Origin: Halomonas sp. LBP4
Lineage (GTDB): Bacteria; Pseudomonadota; Gammaproteobacteria; Pseudomonadales; Halomonadaceae
Reading direction: 5' to 3'
Assembly: GCF_003202205.1 (NCBI RefSeq)
Contig: NZ_PDOG01000003.1
Location: 203,761-267,760, forward strand
Length of the DNA: 64,000 bases
The translations under genes were made by a program, and so were the position numbers. Numbering within the stretch: the first letter of the stretch is position 1; each line of letters begins with the position of its first letter. Of the stretch, positions 13,053 through 23,160 are shown in pieces. The notes below the pieces were generated by a model. That model worked only from the letters and a program-made list of their open reading frames with translations, ran no database searches and was not told the DNA's origin.

Positions 13053-14174
13053 GTGGCCGTTCCCGTCGTCGACCCCGCCCGCTACGACCAGCAACTCGAG
13101 GCCAAGCGCGAGCGCATCCTCCGCGACTTCGCCCGCTTCTCGCCGCCGGCACTGGAGGTGTTCCCCTCGCCACCGAGCCACTACCGCCAGCGCTGCGAGT
13201 TCCGGCTCTGGCACGAGGGGGACGACCTTTTCTATGCGATGTTCGAAATGCAAGGGTCCGAGGTCGGCCCGGCGGATCCGAAGAGGAAGAGGGTGATCCG
13301 CCTGGACGACTATCCGGTGGCCGGCCGGCGGATCAACGAGCTGATGCCGCAGTTGCTCGACGCCATTCGTGACGTCCCCCTGTTGCGGCGCAAGCTGTTC
13401 CAGGTGGAGTTCCTCACCACCCTCTCCGGTGAGGCGCTGGTCACCCTGATCTACCACCGCCCGCTGGACGAGGCCTGGAAAGCCGAGGCGCGTCGGCTGC
13501 AGGCGACCCTGGGTGCGATGATCATCGGCCGTTCGCGCAAGCAGCGCCTGGTGCTCGAGCGGGACCATGTCTGGGAGCGACTCGAGGTGGACGGGCGCGA
13601 GTTCGTCTACCAGCAGGTGGAGAACAGCTTCACCCAGCCCAATGCCGAGATCTGCCGCTCGATGCTGGCCTGGGCCCGTGATGTGACCCGCGACAGCCGG
13701 GACGGCGACCTGGTGGAGCTCTACTGCGGCAACGGCAACTTCACCGTCGCCCTGGCGGAAAACTTCCGCCGGGTGCTGGCCACCGAGATCTCGCGCACCT
13801 CGGTGGCCAGCGCACGGCTCAACCTTGAGGCCAATGGCATCGACAACGCCGTGATCGGCCGCATGTCCGCCGAGGAGTTTTCGCTGGCCCTGAAAGGGGA
13901 GAAGGGCGGGCGGCGCGTGGCCGAGTGGGCGCTGGACGACTACGATTTCACCACGGTGCTGGTCGATCCGCCCCGGGCCGGGCTCGACGACGCGAGCTGC
14001 CGACAACTCGGCGGCTATGCGCGTATCGTCTATATTTCATGCAACCCGGATACCCTGGCGGACAACCTCGCGACCCTGACCAGGACGCATGACATTCGGC
14101 GTTTCGCCCTGTTCGACCAGTTTCCCTGGACCCATCACTGCGAGTGCGGGGTGCTGCTCGAGCGGCGAGCTTGA
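13053..14174 (+). CDS. trmA: tRNA (uracil-5-)-methyltransferase TrmA
   Basis: TrmA makes m5U54 in the T-loop of tRNAs using SAM. The 373-aa product has the SAM-binding VELYCGNGNFTVALA, the motif VLVDPPRAGLD and the catalytic nucleophile in YISCNPDTL, with the final HHCECGVLLER base/active-site block typical of TrmA rather than RlmD. The start is GTG 13053, preceded by ACAGGAGG. It lies downstream of murI and upstream of gdhB, with 190 bases before the latter. Confidence 0.96.
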   Translation: MAVPVVDPARYDQQLEAKRERILRDFARFSPPALEVFPSPPSHYRQRCEFRLWHEGDDLFYAMFEMQGSEVGPADPKRKRVIRLDDYPVAGRRINELMPQLLDAIRDVPLLRRKLFQVEFLTTLSGEALVTLIYHRPLDEAWKAEARRLQATLGAMIIGRSRKQRLVLERDHVWERLEVDGREFVYQQVENSFTQPNAEICRSMLAWARDVTRDSRDGDLVELYCGNGNFTVALAENFRRVLATEISRTSVASARLNLEANGIDNAVIGRMSAEEFSLALKGEKGGRRVAEWALDDYDFTTVLVDPPRAGLDDASCRQLGGYARIVYISCNPDTLADNLATLTRTHDIRRFALFDQFPWTHHCECGVLLERRA

Positions 14175-14364
14175 TTGCGACCTTGGTCTAGTCAATGGCG
14201 AGGAAGTCAAGCGGTGATGCGCAACCGACATGCACCATGAGCAAGGTGGCAAGTCGGTGGGGGCGGTTCGGGGAGTGGCGTAAGATCGCAGGGCAAGGCG
14301 GTCATGGGCCGCCGTGAACTTTTCCCGGCCGCCCTTCGGCGGCCGTCGGCAGCCGAGGTGATGG

Positions 14365-17300
14365 ATGCAGCACGTTGCGTACGACGAAGTCAGGCAGGAT
14401 TTTCTCAAGCAACTCGCCGAGCGACTGGCCAGTCGACTGGACAAGGAGAAGGCCCGCGCGGTGGAGTCCTTCGCCCGCTACTTCTACGCCACGGTGCCGT
14501 TCGATGACCTCGCCGACCGTCGCCTGGACGACATCTATGGCGCCACCCTGTCGGTGTGGCACTTCATTCAGCAGTTCGATCCCGCCTCGCCCAAGGTGAG
14601 GGTCTTCAACCCCGATTTCGAGGAGCACGGCTGGCAGTCGACCCACACCTTCGTGGCGGTGCTGCACGAGGACATGCCGTTCCTGGTGGATTCGGTGCGC
14701 ATCGAGCTCAATCGACGGGGCATCACCGTGCACGCGATCCACAACGCCGTGCTGGCGGTGGCGCGTGACGACAAGGATCATCTCGTGCGGGTCGCCTCGC
14801 CCCGGGAGCAGGGCGCGCCGGAGTCGCGCGAGTCGCTGATCGCCATCGAGATCGACCGCCATACCGATCCCGCCGTCCTCGCGGATCTCCAGGCCAGCCT
14901 TCACGAGGTGCTGGTCGATGTGCGCACCGCGGTGGCAGACTACGATGCGATGGTCGAGCAGGTCGAGAAGGCGATCGAGGAGATCCGGGCCGTCCGCCCG
15001 GCATCGATCAATCCCGAGGACCACAGCGAGGCCATCGCCTTCCTCGAGTGGCTGCGCCAGGAGAACTTCACCTTCCTCGGCTACGACGCCTACGAGATCC
15101 GCGAGCAGGACGGCAAGGAGTGGCTCGAGAAGATCGAGGGCAGCGAGCTGGGGGTCTTTCGCCTGGACCAGCCGCGCTATCGCGAGCGCATCCGCACCAC
15201 GGTCGGAGTCGACGGCGACCACTTTGTGCTGGTGCCCCAGCTGCTGTCGTTCGCCAAGAGCGCCCACCATGCCCGGGTGCACCGACCGACCTATCCCGAC
15301 TACATCTCCATCGACCGCTACGACGAGCAGGGTCGCGTGATCGGTGAACACCGCTTCCTGGGGCTGTTCACCGCCGTGGTCTACAACGAGTCGCCGCGCA
15401 ACGTGCCGATCCTGCGCCGCAAGCTCAAGTCGGTGATGGATATCGCCGGCTTCAACCCCAAGGGGCACAACGGCAAGCAGCTGTTGCAGATTCTCGAGGT
15501 CTATCCCCGCGACGACCTCTTCCAGATCGACATCGACGAGCTGGTGCAGACGGCCCTGGGCATCCTCGACATCCGCGAGCGCCGCCGGGTGCGGCTGTTC
15601 GTGCGCGAAGACCGTTTCGGCAAGTTCTACTCCTGCCTGGTCTTCGTGCCGCGGGACGTCTTCTCCACCGAACTGAGGCTGCGCATCCAGCATCTGCTCT
15701 GCGAGGAACTGGGCGCCACCTTCGGCGACTTCAACACCTACCTCTCGGAGTCGGTGCTGGCGCGTATCCAGTTCATCCTGCGTTTCGGGGGCGCCCAGCC
15801 CGTCGCCTACGACCTCAAGCGCCTGGAGGGCAAGGTCGCCGAGCTCGCCCGCAACTGGCGTGACGATCTGCAGGCCGCCAGCATCGAGGGGTTCGGCGAG
15901 GAGCAGGCCAACAAGCTCATGGACCGCTTCCGCGGCGCCTTCCCCGCCGGCTATCGCGACGATTTCAGCGCCCGTACCGCGGTCTACGACCTGCACCACA
16001 TCAGCGAGCTCGACGATGGCATTCCCCTGGCGCTTTCCCTCTATCGCCTGGTCGAGGAGGAGGGCAGCGGGGTCAACCTCAAGCTCTTCCATCGCGACCG
16101 CCCCATTCCGCTCTCCGACGTGCTGCCGATGATGGAGAACCTGGGCCTGCGGGTGATCGGCGAGCGTCCCTACGGGATTCACGCCACCGACGCCACCTAC
16201 TGGATCCATGACTTCGACCTGGAGCATCACACCAGCACCGAGGTCAATCTGCAGGAGATGCGCGAGCCCTTCATCGAGGCCTTCCAGCGCATCTGGGTCG
16301 GGGAGGCGGACAACGACGCCTTCAACCGCCTGATCATCGGCGCCAACCTGGACTGGCGCGAGGTCGCGATGCTGCGCGGCTATGCCCGCTACCTGAAGCA
16401 GATCCGCTTCGGCGTCTCCCAGGACTACATGGCGACCACCCTGGCCAACCAACCGGAGATCACCCGGGAGCTGGTGACGCTGTTCGAGCTGCGCTTCGAC
16501 CCCGAGGAGCGGCCCGACGAGAGCGAGATCGAGGCCTGCCAGCAGCGCATCGTGCGGCTGCTCGACGACGTGGCCAGCCTCAACGACGACCAGTTGCTGC
16601 GTCGCTACATGGAACTGATCATGGCGACCCTGCGCACCAACTACTACCAGCAGGACGCCGACGGCCGCGTCAAGGACTACATCGCCTACAAGATGAACCC
16701 GTCCCAGGTCACCGGCATGCCCAAGCCGCGCCCGGCCTTCGAGATATTCGTCTGCTCACCGCGGGTCGAGGGGGTGCACCTGCGCGGGGGCAAGGTGGCT
16801 CGCGGGGGGCTGCGCTGGTCCGATCGCCACGAGGACTTCCGCACCGAGGTCCTCGGCCTCGTCAAGGCGCAGCAGGTGAAGAACGCGGTGATCGTGCCGG
16901 TGGGCGCCAAGGGGGGCTTCATCTGCAAGCGGATGCCCGAGGGGGGGGATCGTGACGCCATCCAGCGGGAGGGCATCACCTGTTACAAGACCTTCATCCG
17001 CGCCCTGCTCGACGTTACCGACAACCTGGTCGGCGGCGAGGTGGTGCCGCCCCGTGACGTGGTGCGCCACGACGATGACGACGCCTACCTGGTGGTGGCC
17101 GCCGACAAGGGCACCGCGACCTTCTCCGACATCGCCAACGAGATCTCCGCCGAGTATGGCCACTGGCTGGGCGACGCCTTCGCCTCGGGCGGCGCCAACG
17201 GCTATGACCACAAGAAGATGGGCATCACCGCCAAGGGGGCCTGGGAGTCGACCAAGCGGCACTTCCGTGGCCTGGGCCTGAACACCCAGCGCGACGAGTT

Positions 17301-19206
17301 CACCGTGGTGGGCATCGGCGACATGGGCGGCGACGTCTTCGGCAACGGCATGCTGCTCTCCGAGACGATCCGGCTGGTGGGCGCCTTCAACCACCTGCAT
17401 ATCTTCGTCGACCCGAACCCGGATGCCGCCGCCACCTTCGCCGAGCGCAAGCGGTTGTTCGACCTGCCGCGCTCGAGCTGGGAGGACTTCGATACCGGCC
17501 TGATCTCCGAGGGCGGCGGGGTGTTCAAGCGCAGCGCCAAGTCGATCCCGATCTCGCCGCAGATGAAGGCGGTGTTCGGCATCAAGGAGAACAAGCTGCC
17601 CCCCAACGAGCTGATCCGCGCCATGCTCAAGGCCGAGGTCGACCTGCTCTGGAACGGTGGCATCGGCACCTACGTCAAGGGCAGCGACGAGACCGATGCC
17701 GAGGTGGGCGACAAGGCCAACGACGCCCTGCGCATCGACGGCCGTGACCTCAACTGCCGTGTAGTCGGCGAGGGCGGCAACCTCGGGCTCACCCAGCATG
17801 GCCGCATGGAGGCCGCCGCCAAGGGCGTGCGGGTCAACACCGACTTCATCGACAACGCCGGCGGGGTGAACTGCTCCGACCACGAGGTCAATATCAAGAT
17901 CCTGATCGACGAGGTGGTCAAGCGCGGTGACATGACCGGCAAGCAGCGCAACCAGCTGCTCGCCGACATGACCGACGAGGTCGCCGAGCTGGTGATCCTC
18001 GACAACTATCGCCAGACCCAGGCGCTGGATCTCTCCGAGATCCTCTCGCGTCAGGGCATCGGCCCCTTCAGTCGCTTCATCAGCGAGCTCGAGGTCGCCG
18101 GCCAGATCGATCGAGAACTCGAGTTCCTGCCCTCCGACGAGGAGCTCCAGGAGCGGGCCGCCAACGAGCAGGGCATGCTGCTGCCCGAGCTCTCGGTGTT
18201 GATCTCCTATGCCAAGAGCGTCCTCAAGGGCGACCTGATCGCTTCCGAGGTGCCGGACGACCCGACCATCGCGCGGCATGTCGAACGCATCTTCCCGAAG
18301 GTGCTGGTCGAGCGCTTCCGCGACGAGATGTACGAACACCGGCTGAAGCGCGAGATCGTGGCCACCCAGGTGGCCAATGACCTGTTCGACCACATGGGCA
18401 TCGTCTTCGTGCGCCGGCTGATCGACTCCACCGGTGCCGGACGCGCCGACATCGCCCGGGCCTACGTGATCGCCCGCGAGAGCTTCCAGCTGACCGCCCT
18501 GTGGGAGCAGATCGAGGCCTTGGACAACCAGGTGCCGAGCCGGGTGCAGTACGGCATGATGCTCGACCTGATGCGTACGCTGCGTCGGGCCAGCCGCTGG
18601 TTCTTGCGTCAGCGTCTCGGCATGACCACCCAGGATACGATTGCCTACTTCGCCCCGCGCCTGGCCCAGTTGCAGGAGAACATCGGCGAGCGGCTGCGTG
18701 GCGAGGAACGCGAGGCCTGGGAAGCGCGGCGTCAGGAGCTGGTGGAGGCGGGGGTACCCGCGGCACTGGCCACCACCGTGGTCGCCACGAACAGCCTCTA
18801 CACCGCGCTCGGCATCATCCAGGCGGCGCGCCAGACCGGCGAGAAGCCCCAGCGGGTGGCCGAGGCGTTCCACGAGATCGGCGATCGTCTGGAGCTGCCG
18901 TGGCTGATCCAGAAGATCACCGATCTCAAGGTGCGCGACACCTGGCAGGCCAAGGCCCGCGAGACCTTCCGCGACGATATCGACCGTCAGCAGCTGGCGC
19001 TGTCGGTGAGCGTGCTCGGCATGGAGGGCGGACCGCGGGACCCGGTGGAGCGGGTCGACCGGTGGCTGCAGCTCCACGACATCATGTACGGGCGCTGGTG
19101 CCGGTTGCTCGAACAGGTGGGCAGCGGCAGCCAGGGCGGCTTCCCGCTGTTCGCCGTGGCGGTGCGTGAGCTCGTCGACCTGGCCGAGAGCAGCCGCGAA
19201 ACCTGA
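14365..19206 (+). CDS. gdhB: NAD-specific glutamate dehydrogenase (large, about 180 kDa class)
   Basis: This enzyme catalyses NAD-dependent oxidative deamination of glutamate and usually works catabolically. At 1613 aa it belongs to the large bacterial class known from Pseudomonas and Streptomyces. The N-terminal half carries ACT-like regulatory segments (for example DMPFLVDSVRIELNRRGI). The central catalytic domain includes RGGLRWSDRHEDFRTEV, VPVGAKGGFICKRM, the NAD-binding stretch VGIGDMGGDVFGNGM and the VVGEGGNLGLTQ block. ATG 14365 follows a GAGGTG. A GC hairpin with a CTTC loop sits in the leader (14326-14345). A strong terminator follows the stop, so it appears monocistronic. Confidence 0.95.
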   Translation: MQHVAYDEVRQDFLKQLAERLASRLDKEKARAVESFARYFYATVPFDDLADRRLDDIYGATLSVWHFIQQFDPASPKVRVFNPDFEEHGWQSTHTFVAVLHEDMPFLVDSVRIELNRRGITVHAIHNAVLAVARDDKDHLVRVASPREQGAPESRESLIAIEIDRHTDPAVLADLQASLHEVLVDVRTAVADYDAMVEQVEKAIEEIRAVRPASINPEDHSEAIAFLEWLRQENFTFLGYDAYEIREQDGKEWLEKIEGSELGVFRLDQPRYRERIRTTVGVDGDHFVLVPQLLSFAKSAHHARVHRPTYPDYISIDRYDEQGRVIGEHRFLGLFTAVVYNESPRNVPILRRKLKSVMDIAGFNPKGHNGKQLLQILEVYPRDDLFQIDIDELVQTALGILDIRERRRVRLFVREDRFGKFYSCLVFVPRDVFSTELRLRIQHLLCEELGATFGDFNTYLSESVLARIQFILRFGGAQPVAYDLKRLEGKVAELARNWRDDLQAASIEGFGEEQANKLMDRFRGAFPAGYRDDFSARTAVYDLHHISELDDGIPLALSLYRLVEEEGSGVNLKLFHRDRPIPLSDVLPMMENLGLRVIGERPYGIHATDATYWIHDFDLEHHTSTEVNLQEMREPFIEAFQRIWVGEADNDAFNRLIIGANLDWREVAMLRGYARYLKQIRFGVSQDYMATTLANQPEITRELVTLFELRFDPEERPDESEIEACQQRIVRLLDDVASLNDDQLLRRYMELIMATLRTNYYQQDADGRVKDYIAYKMNPSQVTGMPKPRPAFEIFVCSPRVEGVHLRGGKVARGGLRWSDRHEDFRTEVLGLVKAQQVKNAVIVPVGAKGGFICKRMPEGGDRDAIQREGITCYKTFIRALLDVTDNLVGGEVVPPRDVVRHDDDDAYLVVAADKGTATFSDIANEISAEYGHWLGDAFASGGANGYDHKKMGITAKGAWESTKRHFRGLGLNTQRDEFTVVGIGDMGGDVFGNGMLLSETIRLVGAFNHLHIFVDPNPDAAATFAERKRLFDLPRSSWEDFDTGLISEGGGVFKRSAKSIPISPQMKAVFGIKENKLPPNELIRAMLKAEVDLLWNGGIGTYVKGSDETDAEVGDKANDALRIDGRDLNCRVVGEGGNLGLTQHGRMEAAAKGVRVNTDFIDNAGGVNCSDHEVNIKILIDEVVKRGDMTGKQRNQLLADMTDEVAELVILDNYRQTQALDLSEILSRQGIGPFSRFISELEVAGQIDRELEFLPSDEELQERAANEQGMLLPELSVLISYAKSVLKGDLIASEVPDDPTIARHVERIFPKVLVERFRDEMYEHRLKREIVATQVANDLFDHMGIVFVRRLIDSTGAGRADIARAYVIARESFQLTALWEQIEALDNQVPSRVQYGMMLDLMRTLRRASRWFLRQRLGMTTQDTIAYFAPRLAQLQENIGERLRGEEREAWEARRQELVEAGVPAALATTVVATNSLYTALGIIQAARQTGEKPQRVAEAFHEIGDRLELPWLIQKITDLKVRDTWQAKARETFRDDIDRQQLALSVSVLGMEGGPRDPVERVDRWLQLHDIMYGRWCRLLEQVGSGSQGGFPLFAVAVRELVDLAESSRET

Positions 19207-19228
19207 GGCGCGACAGTACGCCGTGAGA

Positions 19229-19262
19229 GACGAACCCCGCCGCTGGCGGGGTTCGTCGTTTC
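19229..19262 (+). terminator. Rho-independent terminator after gdhB
   Basis: A perfect 13-bp stem, GACGAACCCCGCC (19229-19241) with its complement at 19245-19257, has the loop GCT and is followed by GTTTCC. Confidence 0.8.
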
Positions 19263-19319
19263 CAGGGGTGCGGACTGTTATACTCCCGCCCGCTCGCTCG
19301 ACACCGCCCGGAGATGCCC

Positions 19320-20351
19320 ATGTATTCGCTTGCCCGTTCGCTCCTGTTCCGCCTCGATGCCGAAACCGCCCATGGGGTCGCGCTGTCGGGGCTGGACCTG
19401 GCCGGTCGGCTGGGGCTCGCCGGGCGCCTGGCCGGCCCTCGGGTCGACGACCCGGTGGAGCTGATGGGACTGCGCTTTCCCAATCGCGTGGGCCTGGCGG
19501 CGGGGCTCGACAAGAATGCCGACCACCTGGATGCCCTGGGGGCGCTGGGCTTCGGCTTCGTCGAGGTCGGCACCGTCACCCCCAGGCCCCAGGACGGCAA
19601 CCCCAGGCCCCGCCTGTTTCGCCTCCCGGAGCAGGGGGCGATCATCAACCGCATGGGGTTCAACAATGCCGGGGTGGACCACCTGGTCGAGCGGGTCAGG
19701 AAGTGTCGCTATGCCGGCATCGTCGGCATCAATATCGGCAAGAACCTGACCACGCCGGTGGAGCAGGCGGTGGACGACTACCTGACCTGCCTGCGCAAGG
19801 TCCACGCCCAGGCGGACTATGTGGCGGTGAACATCTCCTCGCCCAACACCCCGGGGCTGCGCAACCTGCAGTTCGGCGAGCACCTCGACCAGTTGCTCGG
19901 CGCACTGCGCGAGACGGGTCATGGGCTCGACCGCGAGGCCGGCCGCCGCGTGCCGCTGGCGGTGAAGATCGCACCGGACATGAATGTCGAGGAGGTGGCG
20001 CTGGTGGCCCGGACGCTCGAGGCCAATGCCATCGATGCGGTGATTGCCACCAACACCACGGTGTCGCGGGACGCGGTGGCCGGCCTCACCCATGGCGACG
20101 AGCAGGGGGGGCTCTCCGGCCGGCCGGTCTTCGAGCCGTCGAATGCGGTGATTCGCGAGCTGCGCCGTCATCTGCCGACCCTGCCGATCATCGGCGTGGG
20201 GGGCATCGACAGCGGCGAGGCCGCCGTGGGCAAGTGCCAGGCAGGGGCGGACCTGGTGCAGCTCTATTCGGGGTTCATCTACCGCGGACCGCGGCTGGTG
20301 GGGGAGTGTGCCCGGGCGCTGAAGGCCTACGCCGGGACACGGGGGGAGTGA
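19320..20351 (+). CDS. pyrD: Dihydroorotate dehydrogenase (quinone), class 2
   Basis: This membrane-associated class 2 enzyme oxidises dihydroorotate to orotate, passing electrons to quinone, in pyrimidine synthesis. The 343-aa product has the N-terminal amphipathic quinone-tunnel helices (MYSLARSLLFRLDAE...), then AAGLDKNADHLDAL, the active-site Ser region NISSPNTPGL, LAVKIAPD, and the FMN-phosphate blocks GVGGIDSGEAA and LVQLYSGFIYRGP. ATG 19320 is chosen because CGGAG lies six bases upstream and E. coli PyrD also starts MY. The in-frame ATG 19314 is possible. Confidence 0.95.
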   Translation: MYSLARSLLFRLDAETAHGVALSGLDLAGRLGLAGRLAGPRVDDPVELMGLRFPNRVGLAAGLDKNADHLDALGALGFGFVEVGTVTPRPQDGNPRPRLFRLPEQGAIINRMGFNNAGVDHLVERVRKCRYAGIVGINIGKNLTTPVEQAVDDYLTCLRKVHAQADYVAVNISSPNTPGLRNLQFGEHLDQLLGALRETGHGLDREAGRRVPLAVKIAPDMNVEEVALVARTLEANAIDAVIATNTTVSRDAVAGLTHGDEQGGLSGRPVFEPSNAVIRELRRHLPTLPIIGVGGIDSGEAAVGKCQAGADLVQLYSGFIYRGPRLVGECARALKAYAGTRGE

Positions 20352-20358
20352 ACCAAGA

Positions 20359-20381
20359 AGCCCGCGGCAGGGCCACGGGCT
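20359..20381. terminator. Possible hairpin between convergent pyrD and rmf
   Basis: A 9-bp stem with one mismatch (AGCCCGCGG with CCACGGGCT) lies between the convergent genes. No good T-tract follows on either strand, so termination is only suggested. Confidence 0.35.
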
Positions 20382-20439
20382 CTATTGGCTGACCGTCCTC
20401 GACGGCCGGTGAAGGGAACCGAAAGGGAGACTCGAGGGT

Positions 20440-20646
20440 TCACATCACCATGGGGTTCTTGTGTATGCCGGAGACACCTGTCATGCCGGACCAATGATCC
20501 CCACGACCTTCACGCCAACCGCTCATCCAGTATTCGCGAAGATTGATGTCCTGACTCGGACAATCATCACGGGAGCGACCCGAGATACCTGCCTTGTAGC
20601 CATGAATATAGGCGCGCTGGAAGCGATCACGTTTCTGTCGTTTCAT
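20440..20646 (-). CDS. rmf: Ribosome modulation factor
   Basis: Rmf dimerises 70S ribosomes into hibernating 100S particles in stationary phase. The N-terminal MKRQKRDRFQRAYIHGYKAG is nearly the E. coli sequence, followed by GISGRSRDDCP and the WMSGWREGRGD block. At 68 aa it is about 13 residues longer than E. coli Rmf because of a C-terminal extension (SGIHKNPMVM). It is convergent with pyrD and its promoter must lie in the 300-base region shared with rlmKL. Confidence 0.95.
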   Translation of the reverse strand: MKRQKRDRFQRAYIHGYKAGISGRSRDDCPSQDINLREYWMSGWREGRGDHWSGMTGVSGIHKNPMVM

Positions 20647-20802
20647 TGGACTACCTCTTGAAAAGGTACCGGTGTGGGCCTGTCGTCTCGTCTCGGTCTG
20701 AATAAGGACATAAGACAGACGACCAACCCGTTCGATCCTCGGGCCCCGGGTTACCGCCGCCTGCAGGCCGAAAGGGTTCGGCCGTGCGACGGATGGGGCC
20801 CG

Positions 20803-20839
20803 TTGACAGCAAACGCATGCGTTATTCAGTAGCTACTGA
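20803..20839 (+). promoter_or_regulatory. Promoter-like box with two adjacent perfect palindromes upstream of rlmKL
   Basis: The gap 20647-20949 between divergent rmf and rlmKL holds a consensus -35 TTGACA (20803-20808). Two perfect palindromes follow: AACGCATGCGTT (20812-20823) and TCAGTAGCTACTGA (20826-20839). A -10 for this -35 would fall inside the second palindrome (TCAGTA at a 17-base spacing), but it is weak. The arrangement looks like an operator-covered promoter for rlmKL, or a divergent control site. I see no gene in the rest of the gap. Confidence 0.4.
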
Positions 20840-20949
20840 CTAATTGATAGCGCAACGGGGTCGACGTTGTCGACCGTTGATTTGTAACATCCCGTTCACC
20901 TGGTCGTAATGGCCGCGATCCGCCCATCCGAGGGGCCGATGGACCTTCC

Positions 20950-23160
20950 ATGACTGAGACACAAGCGACTGATTCGCTGGCATTCATTGCCACCTGCCCG
21001 AAGGGCATCGAACTCCTGCTGGCCGACGAGCTGGCCGACCTGGGTGCCGAGCCGGGCAAGACCACCGTGGCCGGGGTGCACTTCCGGGCCAGCCTGGCGA
21101 CTGCCTATCGCGTCTGCCTCTGGTCGCGCCTGGCCAACCGCGTGGTGCTCTGCCTGGTGCGCGAGGAGGGTATCGAGACGCCGGACCAGCTGCGCCAGGC
21201 CGTCGCGGCAGTGGACTGGCGCGATCACCTGGGCGCCGACGGCAGCCTGGCAGTGGACTTTCACGGGCGCTCCGAGGCGATCCGCCACACCCGCTTCGGT
21301 GCCCAGACCGTCAAGGATGGCGTGGTGGAGCGCCTGCTGGCCGCGGGTCGGCCGCGGCCCGACGTCGACCTGTGCCGCCCCGACCTGCGCCTCTATGCCA
21401 ACCTGCACCGCGGCCGGCTGACCCTGGGGGTGGACTTCTCCGGCGACAGCCTGCACCGCCGCGGCTATCGCCGCGACGTCGGCCATGCGCCGCTCAAGGA
21501 GAACCTGGCCGCGGCCCTGCTGGTCCGGGCCGGCTGGCCGGCGCTGGCCCGCCAGGGCGCGCCGCTGGTCGACCCGCTCTGCGGGGCCGGCACCCTGTTG
21601 ATCGAGGCGGCGCTGATCGCCGCCGACATGGCCCCCAACCTGGCACGGGAGCGATTCGGCTTCCACGGCTGGGCCGGTCATGACGAGCGACAGTGGCGCG
21701 AGCTGCGCCGCGAGGCCGAGGCCCGGGCCAGCATCGGGCGCAAGCGTTGTCGTTCGCGCTTGTTCGGCTTCGACGAGAGCCCGCCGGCGCTGGCCGCGGC
21801 CAAGGCCAATGCCATGCGCGCCGGCATTCCCGCGCTGATCGAGTTCCGCGGTGCCTCGCTGGGGCGGCTCGGGCGCCCCGAGGGGCTGCCGGACGCGGCG
21901 CGGGGCCTGCTGATCACCAACCCGCCCTATGGCGAGCGCCTGGGCCAGCTGCCCGAGCTGGTGACCCTCTATGGCCAGCTCGGCGAACGGGGGCGGGCGG
22001 CCTTTCCCGGCTGGCAACTGGCGGTGTTCACCGCCAACCCCGACCTGGGCCACCGCATCGGCCTGCGCGCCCACAAGCACTACTCGCTGAAGAATGGCCC
22101 GCTGGATGCCCGGCTGCTGCTGATGGCGATCCCCGAAGCCGACGAAGGCCTGGCGGGGGCAGAGCCGGCGCCACGGCCCCGACTCTCGAAGGGGGCGCAG
22201 ATGTTCGCCAATCGCCTGGAGAAGAACCGCAAGCGGCTGAGGAAGTGGCTGAAGCAGTCCGGCGAGAGCTGCTACCGGCTCTATGACGCCGACATGCCGG
22301 AGTACGCCCTGGCCATCGATGTCTACGGTGACCGGGTGCATGTCCAGGAGTACGCGCCGCCGAAGACGATCGACGCCGAGCAGGCCCAGCGGCGCCTGTT
22401 CGATGCGCTCACGGTGCTTCCCGAGGTGCTGGGCGTGGACCCGGCGGCTATCGTGGTCAAGCGGCGCGAGCGCCAGAGCGGCAAGGGCCAGTACCAGAAG
22501 CAGGCCACCAGCGGCGAGCGCTTCGAGGTGCGCGAGGGCAGGGCACGGCTGTGGGTCAACCTGCGCGACTACCTCGATACCGGCCTGTTCCTCGACCACC
22601 GCCCGGTGCGCCGGATGCTGGGCGAGATGGCCGCCGGCAAGCGCTTTCTCAACCTGTTCTGCTACACCGGCACCGCCACGGTGCAGGCGGCGCTGGGGTC
22701 GCGGAAGGAGGACACCGAGGCGGCGGGGGCCAGCGACAGTGTCAGCGTCGACCTCTCCAACACCTACCTGGAGTGGGCGCGGGACAACTTCGCCCTCAAC
22801 GGCCTCGACCCGAGCCGCCACCGGGTGGTGCGCGACGACTGCCTGCGCTGGCTGGAGACCGCCAGGGCGCAGTTCGACCTGATCTTCCTGGACCCGCCGA
22901 CCTTCTCCAACTCCAAGAAGATGGAGGCCACCCTGGACGTGCAGCGCGACCACGGCCGCCTGGTGCGCCTGGCCATGGCCCGCCTGGCACCGGGCGGCAC
23001 CCTGGTGTTCTCGAACAACCAGCGCCGCTTCCAACTGGATGCCGACCTCGCCGAGCACTACGCGGTGGAGGACATCTCGCGGAAGACCTTCGATCCGGAT
23101 TTCCAGAGACGCCCCGCGTTGCACCACTGTTTCCTGATTCGCCATCGGGAGGCGTCATGA
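20950..23160 (+). CDS. rlmL: Bifunctional 23S rRNA methyltransferase RlmKL
   Basis: This fusion enzyme makes m2G2445 (RlmL half) and m7G2069 (RlmK half) in 23S rRNA. The 736-aa protein has an N-terminal THUMP domain (about 45-165), then a first methyltransferase with VDPLCGAGTLLIEAA and the catalytic LLITNPPYGERLG near residue 324. The second methyltransferase has LNLFCYTGTATVQA and IFLDPPTFSNSKKM near 647. It is slightly longer than the 702-aa E. coli protein. The last bases form ATGA with the first of a series of small downstream cistrons, and its final codons supply that cistron's GGGAGG ribosome binding site. Confidence 0.96.
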   Translation: MTETQATDSLAFIATCPKGIELLLADELADLGAEPGKTTVAGVHFRASLATAYRVCLWSRLANRVVLCLVREEGIETPDQLRQAVAAVDWRDHLGADGSLAVDFHGRSEAIRHTRFGAQTVKDGVVERLLAAGRPRPDVDLCRPDLRLYANLHRGRLTLGVDFSGDSLHRRGYRRDVGHAPLKENLAAALLVRAGWPALARQGAPLVDPLCGAGTLLIEAALIAADMAPNLARERFGFHGWAGHDERQWRELRREAEARASIGRKRCRSRLFGFDESPPALAAAKANAMRAGIPALIEFRGASLGRLGRPEGLPDAARGLLITNPPYGERLGQLPELVTLYGQLGERGRAAFPGWQLAVFTANPDLGHRIGLRAHKHYSLKNGPLDARLLLMAIPEADEGLAGAEPAPRPRLSKGAQMFANRLEKNRKRLRKWLKQSGESCYRLYDADMPEYALAIDVYGDRVHVQEYAPPKTIDAEQAQRRLFDALTVLPEVLGVDPAAIVVKRRERQSGKGQYQKQATSGERFEVREGRARLWVNLRDYLDTGLFLDHRPVRRMLGEMAAGKRFLNLFCYTGTATVQAALGSRKEDTEAAGASDSVSVDLSNTYLEWARDNFALNGLDPSRHRVVRDDCLRWLETARAQFDLIFLDPPTFSNSKKMEATLDVQRDHGRLVRLAMARLAPGGTLVFSNNQRRFQLDADLAEHYAVEDISRKTFDPDFQRRPALHHCFLIRHREAS

